A stretch of 64,000 nt of DNA. Origin: Streptomyces albospinus. GTDB lineage: Bacteria; Actinomycetota; Actinomycetes; Streptomycetales; Streptomycetaceae. The notes beneath the pieces were generated by a model. The model was not told the DNA's origin, did no database searches, and saw only the letters and a list, made by a program, of their open reading frames with translations. Below are positions 43,653 to 53,069 of this stretch, piece after piece (within the stretch, counting starts at the first letter, position 1; every line of letters begins with the position of its first letter). Both the position numbers and the translations under genes were made by a program. The stretch covers positions 78,830-142,829 of the forward strand of contig NZ_BMRP01000012.1 in assembly GCF_014648695.1 (NCBI RefSeq), in the 5' to 3' direction.

Positions 43653-43699
43653 GGTTCTCCTCGTACGGGTGATGGTGCTGAATCTGGCTGACGGGGGGG

Positions 43700-44986
43700 T
43701 TACTGGTTGCCGCAGGTGCTCGTACCGGAGGCATCGAGCCAGGGCAGGTCGTGCCCCATGCGGTCGCGCTTGGTGCGCAGATACCGCAGGTTGTGCTCGC
43801 CGGCCTGGACGGGCATCGGCTCGCGGCCGGTGACCTTGAGGCCGTGCCGGACCAGCGCGGCGGTCTTCTCGGGGTTGTTGGTCATCAGGCGCAGCGAGCG
43901 CACGCCGAGGTCCCGGAGCATCTGCGCGCCGGCGCCGTAGTCCCGCGAGTCGGCGGGCAGCCCGAGCTCCAGATTGGCGTCGAGGGTGTCCCGGCCGCGC
44001 TCCTGGAGCTCGTAGGCGCGCAGCTTGGACAGCAGCCCGATGCCGCGTCCTTCGTGGCCGCGGAGGTAGATGACCACACCGCGGCCGGCCTCGGAGATCC
44101 GCTGGAGCGACGCGTCCAGCTGGGGGCCGCAGTCGCAGCGGAGCGAGTGGAAGATGTCGCCGGTCAGGCACTCGGAGTGGACCCGGACCAGGACGTCCTC
44201 GCCGTCGCCCAGATTGCCGGCGACCAGCGCGATGTGCTCGACGCCGTCGACCGCGGAGCGGTAGCCGTATGCGGTGAACTCGCCGTGGGCGGTGGGCAGT
44301 CGGGTCTCCGCCTCGCGGCGGACGGTGGGTTCGGACGACCGGCGGTAGGCGATCAGGTCCTCGATGGAGATGATCGCCAGCCCGTGCTTGCGGGCGAACG
44401 GGACCAGCTCGGGCAGCCGCAGCATGGTGCCGTCCTCGCCGGCGATCTCCACGATGGCGGCGGCCGGGCGCAGTCCGGCCAGCCGCGCGAGGTCGACCCC
44501 CGCCTCGGTGTGGCCGTTGCGGACCAGTACGCCGCCGGGCCGGGCCCGCAGCGGGAAGATGTGGCCGGGCCGTACGAAGTCGCCGGGCACCGCCGCACCG
44601 GAGGCGAGCAGCCGCAGGGTGGTGGCGCGGTCGGCGGCGGAGATGCCGGTGCTGACGCCGTGCGCGGCGGACGCGTCGACGGAGACGGTGAACGCGGTCC
44701 GCATCGACTCGGTGTTCTGGTCGACCATCTGCGGGAGTTCCAGCCGGTCCAGCTCGGCGCCCTCCATCGGGGCGCAGATCAGTCCGCGGCATTCGCTCAT
44801 CATGAACGCGACGATCTCCGGGGTGGCCATCTCCGCCGCGACGATCAGGTCGCCCTCGTTCTCCCGGTCCTCGTCGTCCACCACGACGACCGGCCGGCCG
44901 GCGGCGATGTCCGCGATCGCGCGCTCCACGGGATCCAGCACCAATGCGTCCTCGGTCTCGTCGTACCAGCTCTGCAATGCGGTCAT
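43700..44986 (-). CDS. ribBA: DHBP synthase/GTP cyclohydrolase II bifunctional
   Basis: A 428-aa fusion. The N-terminal DHBP synthase (RibB) has VVVVDDEDRENEGDLIVAAE and NGHTEAGVDLARLAGL. The C-terminal GTP cyclohydrolase II (RibA) has the zinc site CLTGDIFHSLRCDCGPQL and catalytic stretch VVIYLRGHEGRGIGLLSKL. It supplies both precursors of riboflavin. ATG 44986 follows GAAGGAG and overlaps the ribM stop by four bases. Confidence 0.95.
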   Translation of the reverse strand: MTALQSWYDETEDALVLDPVERAIADIAAGRPVVVVDDEDRENEGDLIVAAEMATPEIVAFMMSECRGLICAPMEGAELDRLELPQMVDQNTESMRTAFTVSVDASAAHGVSTGISAADRATTLRLLASGAAVPGDFVRPGHIFPLRARPGGVLVRNGHTEAGVDLARLAGLRPAAAIVEIAGEDGTMLRLPELVPFARKHGLAIISIEDLIAYRRSSEPTVRREAETRLPTAHGEFTAYGYRSAVDGVEHIALVAGNLGDGEDVLVRVHSECLTGDIFHSLRCDCGPQLDASLQRISEAGRGVVIYLRGHEGRGIGLLSKLRAYELQERGRDTLDANLELGLPADSRDYGAGAQMLRDLGVRSLRLMTNNPEKTAALVRHGLKVTGREPMPVQAGEHNLRYLRTKRDRMGHDLPWLDASGTSTCGNQ

Positions 44987-45639
44987 GCCGCAACTCCTTC
45001 CAGTACAGGACCGGCATCCGCGCTCCGCGAGCGCAGCCACCAGTCGCGCATGCCCCACACGACGAGGGCGAGGTAGACGACGTAGACAAGGCCGGAGAAG
45101 GCGAGCCCGCTGCTGAAGGCGAGCGGGACGCCGACGACGTCGACCAGCAGCCAGGCGAACCAGAACTCGACCAGACCGCGGGCCTGCGCGACCATCGCGG
45201 CGAGCGTGCCGACGAAGATGTAGGCGTCCGGCCAGGGGTTCCAGGACAGCTGGGGGATCAGGGTGAACAGGCCGCCGACGGCCGCGGTGCCCAGGGCCGT
45301 CCCGCCGATCAGCAGTCCGCGCTCGCGCCGGCCGGCGAACCGCACGGCGACGGAGCCGTCCTGCGCCTGCTGCCGGCCGCGCTGCCACTGGCGCCAGCCC
45401 CACAGCGCCACCACGATGACCAGCAGTTGCTTGCCGACGCCGCCGCTGAGGTGGGCGGAGGCGTAGGCGGCGACGAGGATGACACCGGAGAGGAACTGGG
45501 CGGGCCAGGTCCATATGGAGCGCCGCCAGCCGAGCGCCAGGGCGGCCAGGCCGATGGTGTTGCCGATCATGTCGGACCAGATGACGTGCTGTCCGAAGGC
45601 CGTGAAGGCGGGGCCGTTCAGCCAGTCCAGGACGCTCAC
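44983..45639 (-). CDS. ribM: PnuC-type riboflavin transporter
   Basis: A 218-aa integral membrane protein of the PnuC family with about seven spans and motifs WGWRQWQRG and QLSWNPWPDAYIFVGTLAA. Riboflavin-operon members of this family (RibM) in Corynebacterium and Streptomyces import riboflavin; the name rests on that and on location here. The start overlaps the ribE stop. Confidence 0.85.
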   Translation of the reverse strand: MSVLDWLNGPAFTAFGQHVIWSDMIGNTIGLAALALGWRRSIWTWPAQFLSGVILVAAYASAHLSGGVGKQLLVIVVALWGWRQWQRGRQQAQDGSVAVRFAGRRERGLLIGGTALGTAAVGGLFTLIPQLSWNPWPDAYIFVGTLAAMVAQARGLVEFWFAWLLVDVVGVPLAFSSGLAFSGLVYVVYLALVVWGMRDWWLRSRSADAGPVLEGVAA

Positions 45640-46271
45640 CGGTCCATCTCCTTGATCTCCGCGAGGTCGTCGGTGTCCTGGGAGCCCCGGCCGAGCAGCC
45701 GCTCCACGTACTTGGCGAGCACGTCGACCTCCAGATTGACGGGGTCGCCGGACTGCTTGATGCCGAGGGTGGTCAGGGCGAGGGTGGTGGGGATGAGGCT
45801 GATGGTGAAGTAGTCGTCGGCGGCCTCGACGACGGTGAGGCTGACGCCGTCGACCGTGATGGAGCCCTTCTCGACGACATAGCGGGCGAGTTGGGCGGGC
45901 AGCGCGACCTTCACCAGCTCCCAGTGTTCGCCGGGGGTGCGCTCGACGATCGTGCCGGTGCCGTCGACATGGCCCTGGACGAGGTGTCCGCCGAGCCGGC
46001 CGCCGAGCGCCATCGGGCGCTCCAGGTTGACCCGCGAGCCGGTGGTCAGCGCGCCGAGGCTGGAGCGCTTGAGGGTCTCGGCCATCACGTCGGCGGTGAA
46101 CTCCCCGCCTTCGGTGTCCACGACGGTCAGGCAGACGCCGTTGACGGCGATCGAGTCACCGTGCTTCGCGCCTTCGGTGACGACGGGGCCGCGGAGCCGG
46201 AAGCGGGCGGCGTCACCGAGGTCCTCGATGGCGGCGACCTCACCCAGTTCTTCGACGATTCCGGTGAACAC
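45636..46271 (-). CDS. ribE: riboflavin synthase, alpha subunit
   Basis: A 211-aa protein with two lumazine-binding repeats: MFTGIVEELGEVAAIED starts the first (DSIAVNGVCLTV), and GHLVQGHVDGTGTI then KGSITVDGVSLTV the second. It dismutates two lumazines into riboflavin. GTG 46271 has GAGGAGA upstream, within the last codons of ribD. Confidence 0.95.
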   Translation of the reverse strand: MFTGIVEELGEVAAIEDLGDAARFRLRGPVVTEGAKHGDSIAVNGVCLTVVDTEGGEFTADVMAETLKRSSLGALTTGSRVNLERPMALGGRLGGHLVQGHVDGTGTIVERTPGEHWELVKVALPAQLARYVVEKGSITVDGVSLTVVEAADDYFTISLIPTTLALTTLGIKQSGDPVNLEVDVLAKYVERLLGRGSQDTDDLAEIKEMDR

Positions 46272-46272
46272 T

Positions 46273-47400
46273 TCAGTTCTCCTCGGGACGGGAGTGGCGA
46301 ATGGGGGTGGCGGTGATGCGCAGGTCGGGGCCGAGCCGGGCGGTGTCGGTCACATCGAGGCGCAACGCCTGGGCGATGGTGGTGATTCCGGCGTCGCCGA
46401 CGGCGGCCGGGCCGGCGCCCAGCAGCACCGGCGCGAGATAGCCGACGACCTTGTCGACGGCCCCGGCGGCGAGGAAGGCCCCGGCGAGCGTGGGCCCGCC
46501 TTCGAGCAGTACGGAGCGCACATCGCGTGCGTGCAGGGCCTGGAGCAGTGCGGGGATGTGCAGGCCGCGCCCCTCGGCGGCGCGCGGCAGCCGCACGATC
46601 GGGGCGAGCCCTTCGAGGTGGGCCGCGTCGGCGTCCTCGGCGACCGCGATCAGGGTGGGCGCGGTGCCGTCCAGGACGCGGGCGCCGGCCTTGACGGCGG
46701 TTGCGCCGGAGTCCACCACCACCCGCAGCGGCTGGCTGATCTCGTCGTCGGACAGCCCGGCGATCCGCACGCCGAGCTGCGGATCGTCGGCGCGGGCGGT
46801 GCCGGAGCCGACGATCACCGCGTCCGCGGCGGCCCGCAGCCGGTGCACATCGGCCCGCGACTCGGGCGAGGAGATCCAGCGGCTGGTGCCGTCGGCGGCG
46901 GCGATCCGGCCGTCCAGGGTGGCGGCGTACTTCCACAGCACGAACGGCCGGCCGCGCAGCACCGACGTCAGCCACGCTTCGTTGCCGGCCGCGGCCTCGT
47001 CGGCGAGCAGTCCGCCCTCGACGTCGATCCCGGCCTCGGCCAGGGCCAGGGCACCGCCGGTGGCGGTCGGGTTCGGGTCGGCGACGGCGTAGACGACCCG
47101 GGCGACACCGGCCTCGATCAGCGCCCGGGCGCACGGTCCCGTACGCCCGGTGTGGTTGCAGGGCTCCAGGGTGACCAGCGCGGTGCCGCCCCGGGCCCGT
47201 TCGCCCGCGGCACGCAGCGCGTGGACCTCGGCGTGCGGCCCGCCGGCCCGCTCGTGCCAGCCCTCGCCCGCCGTACGGCCCTCGGAGTCCAGGACGACAC
47301 AGCCGACGACCGGGTTGGGGCTGGTGCGCCCGAGGCCGCGGGCGGCGAGCTCGATGGCTCGGCGCATCGCCGCAGTCTCTACGGGGGCTGCGGTGGCCAC
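46273..47400 (-). CDS. ribD: pyrimidine deaminase/reductase
   Basis: A 375-aa bifunctional enzyme. The deaminase half has the zinc motif HAEVHAL and LEPCNHTGRTGPCARALIEA. The reductase half has KYAATLDGRIAAADGTSRW and SVLLEGGPTLAGAFLAAG. It is the first gene behind the FMN riboswitch. GTG 47400 has GGAGGA five to six bases upstream. Confidence 0.95.
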   Translation of the reverse strand: MATAAPVETAAMRRAIELAARGLGRTSPNPVVGCVVLDSEGRTAGEGWHERAGGPHAEVHALRAAGERARGGTALVTLEPCNHTGRTGPCARALIEAGVARVVYAVADPNPTATGGALALAEAGIDVEGGLLADEAAAGNEAWLTSVLRGRPFVLWKYAATLDGRIAAADGTSRWISSPESRADVHRLRAAADAVIVGSGTARADDPQLGVRIAGLSDDEISQPLRVVVDSGATAVKAGARVLDGTAPTLIAVAEDADAAHLEGLAPIVRLPRAAEGRGLHIPALLQALHARDVRSVLLEGGPTLAGAFLAAGAVDKVVGYLAPVLLGAGPAAVGDAGITTIAQALRLDVTDTARLGPDLRITATPIRHSRPEEN

Positions 47401-47561
47401 CGGGTCCTCCTGCCTCTCAGGGCACGGACTCCGGGGCTGTCTGGACGACAGAAGCGGAAACAGAGCCACGGGGACACCGAGGCCGGAAAAGAGGGCTCGC
47501 CCGGAACATGGCCGGACGCGCCGCCGACGGCGGTGTACCGAAGCTCGCCCGCCGCGCACTG

Positions 47562-47676
47562 CCTCCCATCCGGACTTTCACCGTCGGTGCAGGAATTTCA
47601 CCTGCTCAACCGGCCGCTGGCTGCGGACGGGTCGCGGACTGTTACCGCCGGTTCGGAATTACACCGACCCCGGAGT
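47562..47676 (-). promoter_or_regulatory. FMN riboswitch (RFN element)
   Basis: On the minus strand the conserved blocks appear in order: GGGGTCGGTGTAATTCCGAA, CGGCGGTAACAGTCCGCGAC, CAGGTGAAATTCCTGCACCG and ACGGTGAAAGTCCGGATG. This is the classic FMN-binding RNA, preceding ribD by about 160 bases. FMN binding would end transcription or block translation of the rib operon. Confidence 0.95.
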
Positions 47677-47860
47677 GCGCTGCTGCTCTTATGTCAGTAC
47701 ACGCTCAGTGTGCCACGGCTGATCGTGACCCATGCGAGCGAAGCCCTGTGGGCTGCCTCACAGACCCCGGCGCGTCGCCTGTCGCAGCCGCCACCGATGT
47801 TCCGTCATTAGGCCGGTATCCCTCTGATTTCCCGCCTCCCACCCCAAGGACTGATCCGCG

Positions 47861-48628
47861 ATGGCGACAATTCTGGTCACCGGCGGCACGGGCACGCTCG
47901 GACACGCCCTGGTCGACCGGCTGCTCCGCGACGGCCACGACGTACGGTCGCTCAGCCGGCGGCCCCATACGGGCACCGCGCGCCCGCAGCTGCGGTCGTA
48001 CGCCGTCGATCTGCGCGACGGCACCGGCCTGGCGGACGCGGTGGCCGGCGTGGACGCCGTCGTGCACTGCGCCACGGCCCCCACGGGCGGCGACGAGGAG
48101 GCGGCGGAGCGGCTGGTCGAGGCGGCGCGGCGGGCGGGCATCCGGCACCTCGTGTACATCTCGATCGTCGGCGTGGACCGGATCCCGCTCGGCTACTACC
48201 GCACCAAGCTCGCGGTGGAGCGGCTGATCGAGGAGTCCGGCGTCGGCTGGACGGTGCTGCGGACGACGCAGTTCCACCACCTGGTGCTCAGGATCGTCAA
48301 GGCGCTCGCCAAGTCACCGGTGCTGCCGGTGCCGGCGGGGGTCCGCATCCAGCCCGTCGACGTGGGCGAAGTGGCGGACCGGCTGGCCGAGTTGGCGCTC
48401 GGCGCGCCGGCCGGGCGGGTGCCGGACATGGGCGGGCCCGAGGCGCTGGAGTTCCGGGACCTGGCCCGCCTGACCCTCGCGGCGGGCGGACGGCACCGGC
48501 TGCTGCTCCCGCTACCGCTGCCCGGCGCGAGCATGGCGGCGCTGCGGCGGGGCGCGAACCTCGCACCGGACCACGCGGACGGGCGGCGGACCTATGCGGA
48601 ATTCCTGGCGGAGCGGGTGGCCCGCTGA
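47861..48628 (+). CDS. NAD(P)-binding NmrA/SDR-like protein
   Basis: A 255-aa atypical SDR. ILVTGGTGTLGHALVDRLL is the NAD(P) motif, AVVHCATAPTGGDEEAAERL and HLVYISIVGVDRIPLGYYRT hold the typical NmrA-like strands (Tyr-x-Lys is replaced by YYRTK). The substrate is unknown. AAGGA lies a little upstream of ATG 47861. It is divergent from the rib operon. Confidence 0.82.
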   Translation: MATILVTGGTGTLGHALVDRLLRDGHDVRSLSRRPHTGTARPQLRSYAVDLRDGTGLADAVAGVDAVVHCATAPTGGDEEAAERLVEAARRAGIRHLVYISIVGVDRIPLGYYRTKLAVERLIEESGVGWTVLRTTQFHHLVLRIVKALAKSPVLPVPAGVRIQPVDVGEVADRLAELALGAPAGRVPDMGGPEALEFRDLARLTLAAGGRHRLLLPLPLPGASMAALRRGANLAPDHADGRRTYAEFLAERVAR

Positions 48629-48734
48629 ACGGTCGGGAGCCGCGTCCTGCCGCCAAAGTGCCTTTGAACTGGGGGAGTCGGTGGCCGACCCGATTCCCGT
48701 GTTGTCAGGCGGGGTTCCCGATAATTTACCGCCC

Positions 48735-49381
48735 ATGGCTGACAACGGCGCTCCCGACGTCATCCCCCGCCCCCACCCCGTTCTGCGCCGCGCACGCCGG
48801 TCCGTCGCCGCGGTGTTCCTCGTGCACGGCGCGGCCACCGGAAACTTCGCCACCCGCATCCCCTGGATCCAGGACCACACCGGCATCTCCCCCGGCCAAC
48901 TCGGCCTGGCCCTGGCCTTTCCCGCGATCGGCGCCTCGTTGGCGATGCCGCTCGCGGGCCGGATCAGCCACCGCTTCGGCGCCCGCACCGCGCTCCGCGG
49001 ACTGCTCGCCTGCTGGACTCTGTCCCTGCTCCTGCCCGCCCTCTCCCCCGATGTCCACGTGCTGTGCCTGGCGCTGCTGGCCTACGGCGCGAGCTCGGGC
49101 ATGGCGGACGTCGCCAGGCACCGACGCGGGCCTGGCCGCCGCCTCCACCACCGCCTTCGCCTGCACGATGGCCGCCGCCCGGCTGGCCGGCGACACGGTG
49201 GTGGCGCGGTTCGGGCCGGTGCCGTCGGCGCATCGCCCAGGCGACCTCGCTGACCGTCTCCTTCATGCTGGTCACGGCGCTGGCCTTCGGCCTGGTCGTG
49301 GGCGCCCGGGTGCTGCGGGTCCCGTCCGGTACCGCGTCCGGGGGCGCGGCGGCCGTGACCGGCGATCTGGAGCGGTCCTGA
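48735..49381 (+). pseudogene. decayed MFS transporter
   Basis: The first 125 residues are a normal MFS N-terminus (VFLVHGAATGNFATRIPWIQ, AGRISHRFGARTALRGLLAC). Near 49115 the frame shifts: STTAFACTMAAARLAGDTVV follows in another frame, and FMLVTALAFGLVVGARVLR in a third ends at 49381. The middle six helices of a 400-aa transporter are missing, so an internal deletion and frameshifts killed it. Confidence 0.7.
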
Positions 49382-49391
49382 CCGCCGCGCG

Positions 49392-49877
49392 TCAGGCGGC
49401 GTCCGCCGCCGCGCCCGCCGTCTCCGGCTTGAGCAGGTCCGCGGCGATCGCGCGGGCCCGGTCCGACCAGGGGGTGGGGCGCAGCGTCCCGGCGTCGACG
49501 CGGACGAGCACCCGGTGGCCGTGTGCGTAGGTCCCGGTCCCGTCGGCGTCGCAGATCCGGAAGCCGTAGGTGAGCCCGGTACGGCCCAGGCGCTCGACCC
49601 ACAGGTGCGCGGCGAAGCGGCCGGCGCTGGTGACCGGCCGCTCGTAGGAGACCCGCATCTCCTTGATCACGTTGCACATGTCGCCGGCGGCGGCCCAGTC
49701 GCCGTCGAACCCGAAGCCGAAGCCGTGCCAGTACTCGGCCCAGGCCCGCTCGACCAGCAGCGGGTAGCGGGAGTTGTGGAGCATGCCGAGCGCGTCGAGG
49801 TCGTCGAAGTGGACCGTGACGGGGACCAGTTGCCCGTAGGGGACGGGGTCGGCGGCCTGGAGGGGTTCGACGCTCAC
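49392..49877 (-). CDS. hot-dog fold acyl-CoA thioesterase
   Basis: A 161-aa 4-hydroxybenzoyl-CoA thioesterase-like protein. PVTVHFDDLDALGMLHNSRY holds the conserved acidic and Asn positions, and AWAEYWHGFGF and EMRVSYERPV follow. It hydrolyses an acyl-CoA. GTG 49877 has CAGGAG about nine bases upstream. It converges on the MFS remnant and is divergent from the NCS2 permease. Confidence 0.82.
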   Translation of the reverse strand: MSVEPLQAADPVPYGQLVPVTVHFDDLDALGMLHNSRYPLLVERAWAEYWHGFGFGFDGDWAAAGDMCNVIKEMRVSYERPVTSAGRFAAHLWVERLGRTGLTYGFRICDADGTGTYAHGHRVLVRVDAGTLRPTPWSDRARAIAADLLKPETAGAAADAA

Positions 49878-50020
49878 TGCTGATGCTCCTGGTTTTCCTG
49901 GTGCGGTGACCGGTACGCGTGGCACCGGTGGGGCTGCTGTGATGAGCCCGAGCCATCGTAAGCGGCTGCTTAGAATGCTTTCCGTCCCCCTGTGAACACC
50001 TCATGAAGACTGGAGCAGTC

Positions 50021-51430
50021 ATGGGCCTCGGTGTGCGCTGGACCGTACACGGCGACGGGCGCAACCCGGCCCCCGGAGCGGTGGTCGGACCGGACGAGCG
50101 GCTGTCGTGGCCGCGGACGGCGGGCCTCGGCGCACAGCATGTCGTCGCGATGTTCGGCGCGAGCTTCGTCGCCCCGGTGCTGATGGGCCTGGACCCCAAC
50201 CTCGCCATCATGATGTCCGGTGTCGCCACCGTCATCTTCCTGCTGGCCACCCGCGGCCGGGTGCCCTCCTATCTGGGCTGCTCGCTCTCCTTCGTGGGCG
50301 TCGCGGCCGTCATCCGGGCGCAGGGCGGCACCAGCGCGACGGTCACCGGCGCGGTCCTGGTGGTCGGTGTGGTGCTGTTCCTCATCGGCCTGGCGGTCCA
50401 GCGGTTCGGCGCGCGCATCATCCATGCCGCGATGCCGCCGGTGGTCACCGGCGCCGTCGTCATGCTGATCGGCTTCAACCTGGCGCCGGTGACGGCGAGT
50501 ACGTACTGGCCGCAGGACCAGTGGGTGGCGCTGCTGACGATGCTGGCCACCGGGCTCGCGGTGGTGTGCCTGCGCGGCTTCTGGTCGCGGATCGCGATCT
50601 TCCTCGGGCTGGTCTTCGGCTACGCCATCTCCTGGATCTTCGACCGGGCCTTCGGAATGATCCATTCCGTCAACGGCGCCGGCAAGGTCGTCGACCACTG
50701 GCGGCTCGACTTCTCGGCGGTCGGCAAGGCGGACTGGATCGGGCTGCCGTCCTTCCACGGGCCCGCCTTCCAGTGGTCGGCGATCCTTGTCGCGCTGCCG
50801 GTGGTGATCGCGCTGGTCGCGGAGAACGCCGGACACGTCAAGGCGGTCGGCGAGATGACCGGCGACCCGCTGGACGACAAGCTCGGCACCGCGATCTCCG
50901 CGGACGGCGCCGCCTCGGTGCTCTCCACGGCGCTCGGCGGCCCGCCCAACACCACCTACTCCGAGAACATCGGCGTGATGGCGGCGACCCGGGTCTACTC
51001 CACCGCGGCCTACTGGGCGGCGGCCGGCTTCGCGCTCCTCTTCGGCCTGTGCCCCAAGTTCGGCGCGGTGGTGGCCGCGATCCCCGGCGGGGTGCTGGGC
51101 GGTATCACCGTCATCCTGTACGGGATGATCGGCCTGCTCGGCGCCCAGATCTGGGTGCACAACAAGGTGGACCTCCGCAATCCGCTCAACCTCGTACCGG
51201 TCGCCGCGGGCATCATCATCGGCGTCGGCGGGGTCGACCTGCGCATCAGCGCCGACTTCCAGCTGGGCGGCATCGCCCTGGGCACGATCGTGGTGCTCTC
51301 CGGCTACCACGTACTGCGCGTCCTGGCCCCCGCCCACCTCAAGGAGCAGCGCCCCCTGCTGGACGAGGGCACCTCGGCGTACGACCGGCCGGCCGACGAG
51401 CGGGACGCACGGCCGGACGAGCGGCACTGA
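50021..51430 (+). CDS. NCS2 nucleobase permease (uracil-like)
   Basis: A 469-aa membrane protein with about 14 spans. QHVVAMFGASFVAPVLMG at the start, ALVAENAGHVKAVGEMTG in the middle and GGPPNTTYSENIGVMAATRV match the UraA-type nucleobase-cation symporter-2 family. The likely substrate is uracil, or xanthine as a weaker option. ATG 50021 has TGGAG five bases upstream; ATG 50003 lies before it. Confidence 0.88.
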   Translation: MGLGVRWTVHGDGRNPAPGAVVGPDERLSWPRTAGLGAQHVVAMFGASFVAPVLMGLDPNLAIMMSGVATVIFLLATRGRVPSYLGCSLSFVGVAAVIRAQGGTSATVTGAVLVVGVVLFLIGLAVQRFGARIIHAAMPPVVTGAVVMLIGFNLAPVTASTYWPQDQWVALLTMLATGLAVVCLRGFWSRIAIFLGLVFGYAISWIFDRAFGMIHSVNGAGKVVDHWRLDFSAVGKADWIGLPSFHGPAFQWSAILVALPVVIALVAENAGHVKAVGEMTGDPLDDKLGTAISADGAASVLSTALGGPPNTTYSENIGVMAATRVYSTAAYWAAAGFALLFGLCPKFGAVVAAIPGGVLGGITVILYGMIGLLGAQIWVHNKVDLRNPLNLVPVAAGIIIGVGGVDLRISADFQLGGIALGTIVVLSGYHVLRVLAPAHLKEQRPLLDEGTSAYDRPADERDARPDERH

Positions 51431-51536
51431 CGCACCCCTCGGGCGATCCGGTGGCGCGGACGTGGGACATCCCGCATTCCGCGCCGCCGGAACCGCCTAC
51501 CGCCCGCTTGCGCCGAACTTCCCGACCGCCTCGCCA

Positions 51537-51998
51537 TCAGGTCCACGCCAGCGCGTTGCAGGAGCTCTTCCTCGCACCGGAGCAGACCGCGCAGACCCGC
51601 TCGAAATCCTCGTACAGCGCACGGTCCACGCGCGGTTCGTCGACGGCGAAGGTGCCCGCCTCCTTGTCGCTGCGGTATCCGAAGTCCTGCCGCGCACAGG
51701 AGGTCTTGAAAGGAAATCCGAAGGGGTTGTCGGGGAGCCTGGTGCAATAGTCGGTGGACCAGTCGAATCCATAGGCGGCCCCTTTCGCCCGACGGTTCCG
51801 GGCGGCCGGCCAGCGGCCGTCACCGGCGCGGTCGCCGCCAGGAGCGGGTCGGCCGACGCGGCGGACAATCTCGGGGAAATGGGTCAACTTGCGGAATTGT
51901 GCGCCGCGTTCACCGCGGTGATTCCTGGGACGCCGAACGGAAATGGGTTTCGCAAAGGGCATTGGCTTCCGGGGCGGCCCGTCGGAAGTACGTGACAA
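51537..51998 (-). CDS. degenerate phospholipase A2-like protein
   Basis: The C-terminal 80 residues match the small secreted Streptomyces phospholipase A2: AYGFDWSTDYCTRLPDNPFG, FKTSCARQDFGYRSDKEAGT, RVDRALYEDFERVC and SSCNALAWT. The catalytic His of the conserved CARHDFGYR is Gln here, and the usual last ten or so residues after AWT are missing. No signal peptide is seen in this frame, although an adjacent frame upstream has a signal-like LLAATAPVTAA. The true start is uncertain. It is probably inactive or on the way to being a pseudogene. Confidence 0.55.
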   Translation of the reverse strand: MSRTSDGPPRKPMPFAKPISVRRPRNHRGERGAQFRKLTHFPEIVRRVGRPAPGGDRAGDGRWPAARNRRAKGAAYGFDWSTDYCTRLPDNPFGFPFKTSCARQDFGYRSDKEAGTFAVDEPRVDRALYEDFERVCAVCSGARKSSCNALAWT

Positions 51999-52125
51999 AC
52001 GTCGTCACGCGCCCCGGGAACGCGCGGGAAGGGCCTCAGGACGGCGCGCTGATTATTACTCCGATCCGGTCAACAGGCCGCGGTCGGCGGCATATTCGGG
52101 GGCATCCCGATGTCACGCTGAGCAG

Positions 52126-52881
52126 ATGACGACGATTCAGCAGCACGGCGGAAAGGGCCCGCGGCGCACCGCGGAGAGCCCCGCCGCACGGCCCCCCGAC
52201 GGCGCCGGCCCCGCGACAACGGCAGGCGTGGCCGATGTCCTGGCGCGGCTGCGCGCCCTGGACGCATCGCTGCCCCCGGAGGACGGGGTGGCGGTGTTCA
52301 ACCGGGTCTATCTGACCGTCACCGAGGCGGTCGCGCAGCGCGTGGGGGGTGGCGCCTTCGAGGACCCGGAAGCCACCGGTGAACTGGACATCCACTTCGC
52401 CCGCCGCTACTTCACCGCCGTGGACGCGGACGCCACGGGGCTGCGCCCGCCGGCCTGCTGGCGCCCGCTCTTCCAGCTGCGGCGGCATCCCGGGGTCCGC
52501 CCGCTGCAGTTCGCGCTGGCCGGCATCAATGCGCACATCGGCCACGATCTCGCGCTCGCCGTCCTGGACACCTGCCAGGCGCTCGGCTGCGAACCGCCCG
52601 CCCTGGAAGGCGACTTCGACCGGATCGGCACCGTTCTGACCGGCCTGGAGGAGGGCATCCGGGAGACCCTGATGCCCGGCCCCGACGTGCTCGACATCGC
52701 CGATCCGCTCACGCATCTGATCGGCTCCTGGAGCCTGGAGATGGCCCGGGACGGCGCCTGGGCCGCGGCCCGGATGCTGTGGGGCGTCCGCCGGCTGCCG
52801 GAGATGGCCGAGGAGCTGGCCGAGCGCCTGGACGCGAGCGTCGGCCTGATCGGCCGGTGCCTGCTGACGCCGCTGAACTGA
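52126..52881 (+). CDS. DUF5995 family protein
   Basis: A 251-aa protein of uncharacterised DUF5995. VAVFNRVYLTVTEAVAQRV, ELDIHFARRYFTAVDADATG and FALAGINAHIGHDLALAVL with histidines suggest a helical metal-binding fold. ATG 52126 was chosen since the upstream part of the frame is low-complexity. The 190-base gap to davB is convergent and shows nothing I can assign. Confidence 0.78.
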   Translation: MTTIQQHGGKGPRRTAESPAARPPDGAGPATTAGVADVLARLRALDASLPPEDGVAVFNRVYLTVTEAVAQRVGGGAFEDPEATGELDIHFARRYFTAVDADATGLRPPACWRPLFQLRRHPGVRPLQFALAGINAHIGHDLALAVLDTCQALGCEPPALEGDFDRIGTVLTGLEEGIRETLMPGPDVLDIADPLTHLIGSWSLEMARDGAWAAARMLWGVRRLPEMAEELAERLDASVGLIGRCLLTPLN

Positions 52882-53069
52882 CCCCGCCACCGGGCACGGG
52901 ACACCCTGGGCGGCGTCATTCCGCCGCACCGCCGGGGGGACAGCACGGCGGCGCCCGCGAGGTGCTGCTCGATCTCCAGGTCCGCCGCCGGGGCGGCGGC
53001 GAAAGGGCCGACCGCGCCGCCGGACTGCACGCCCGGATCCGCGCGGCCGGCCTCCGGCAACCGGACCGG

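Noticed and set aside
52882..53069. A helical-looking frame between DUF5995 and davB.
   Set aside because: It is a read-through of GC-rich sequence between convergent genes and lacks a start.
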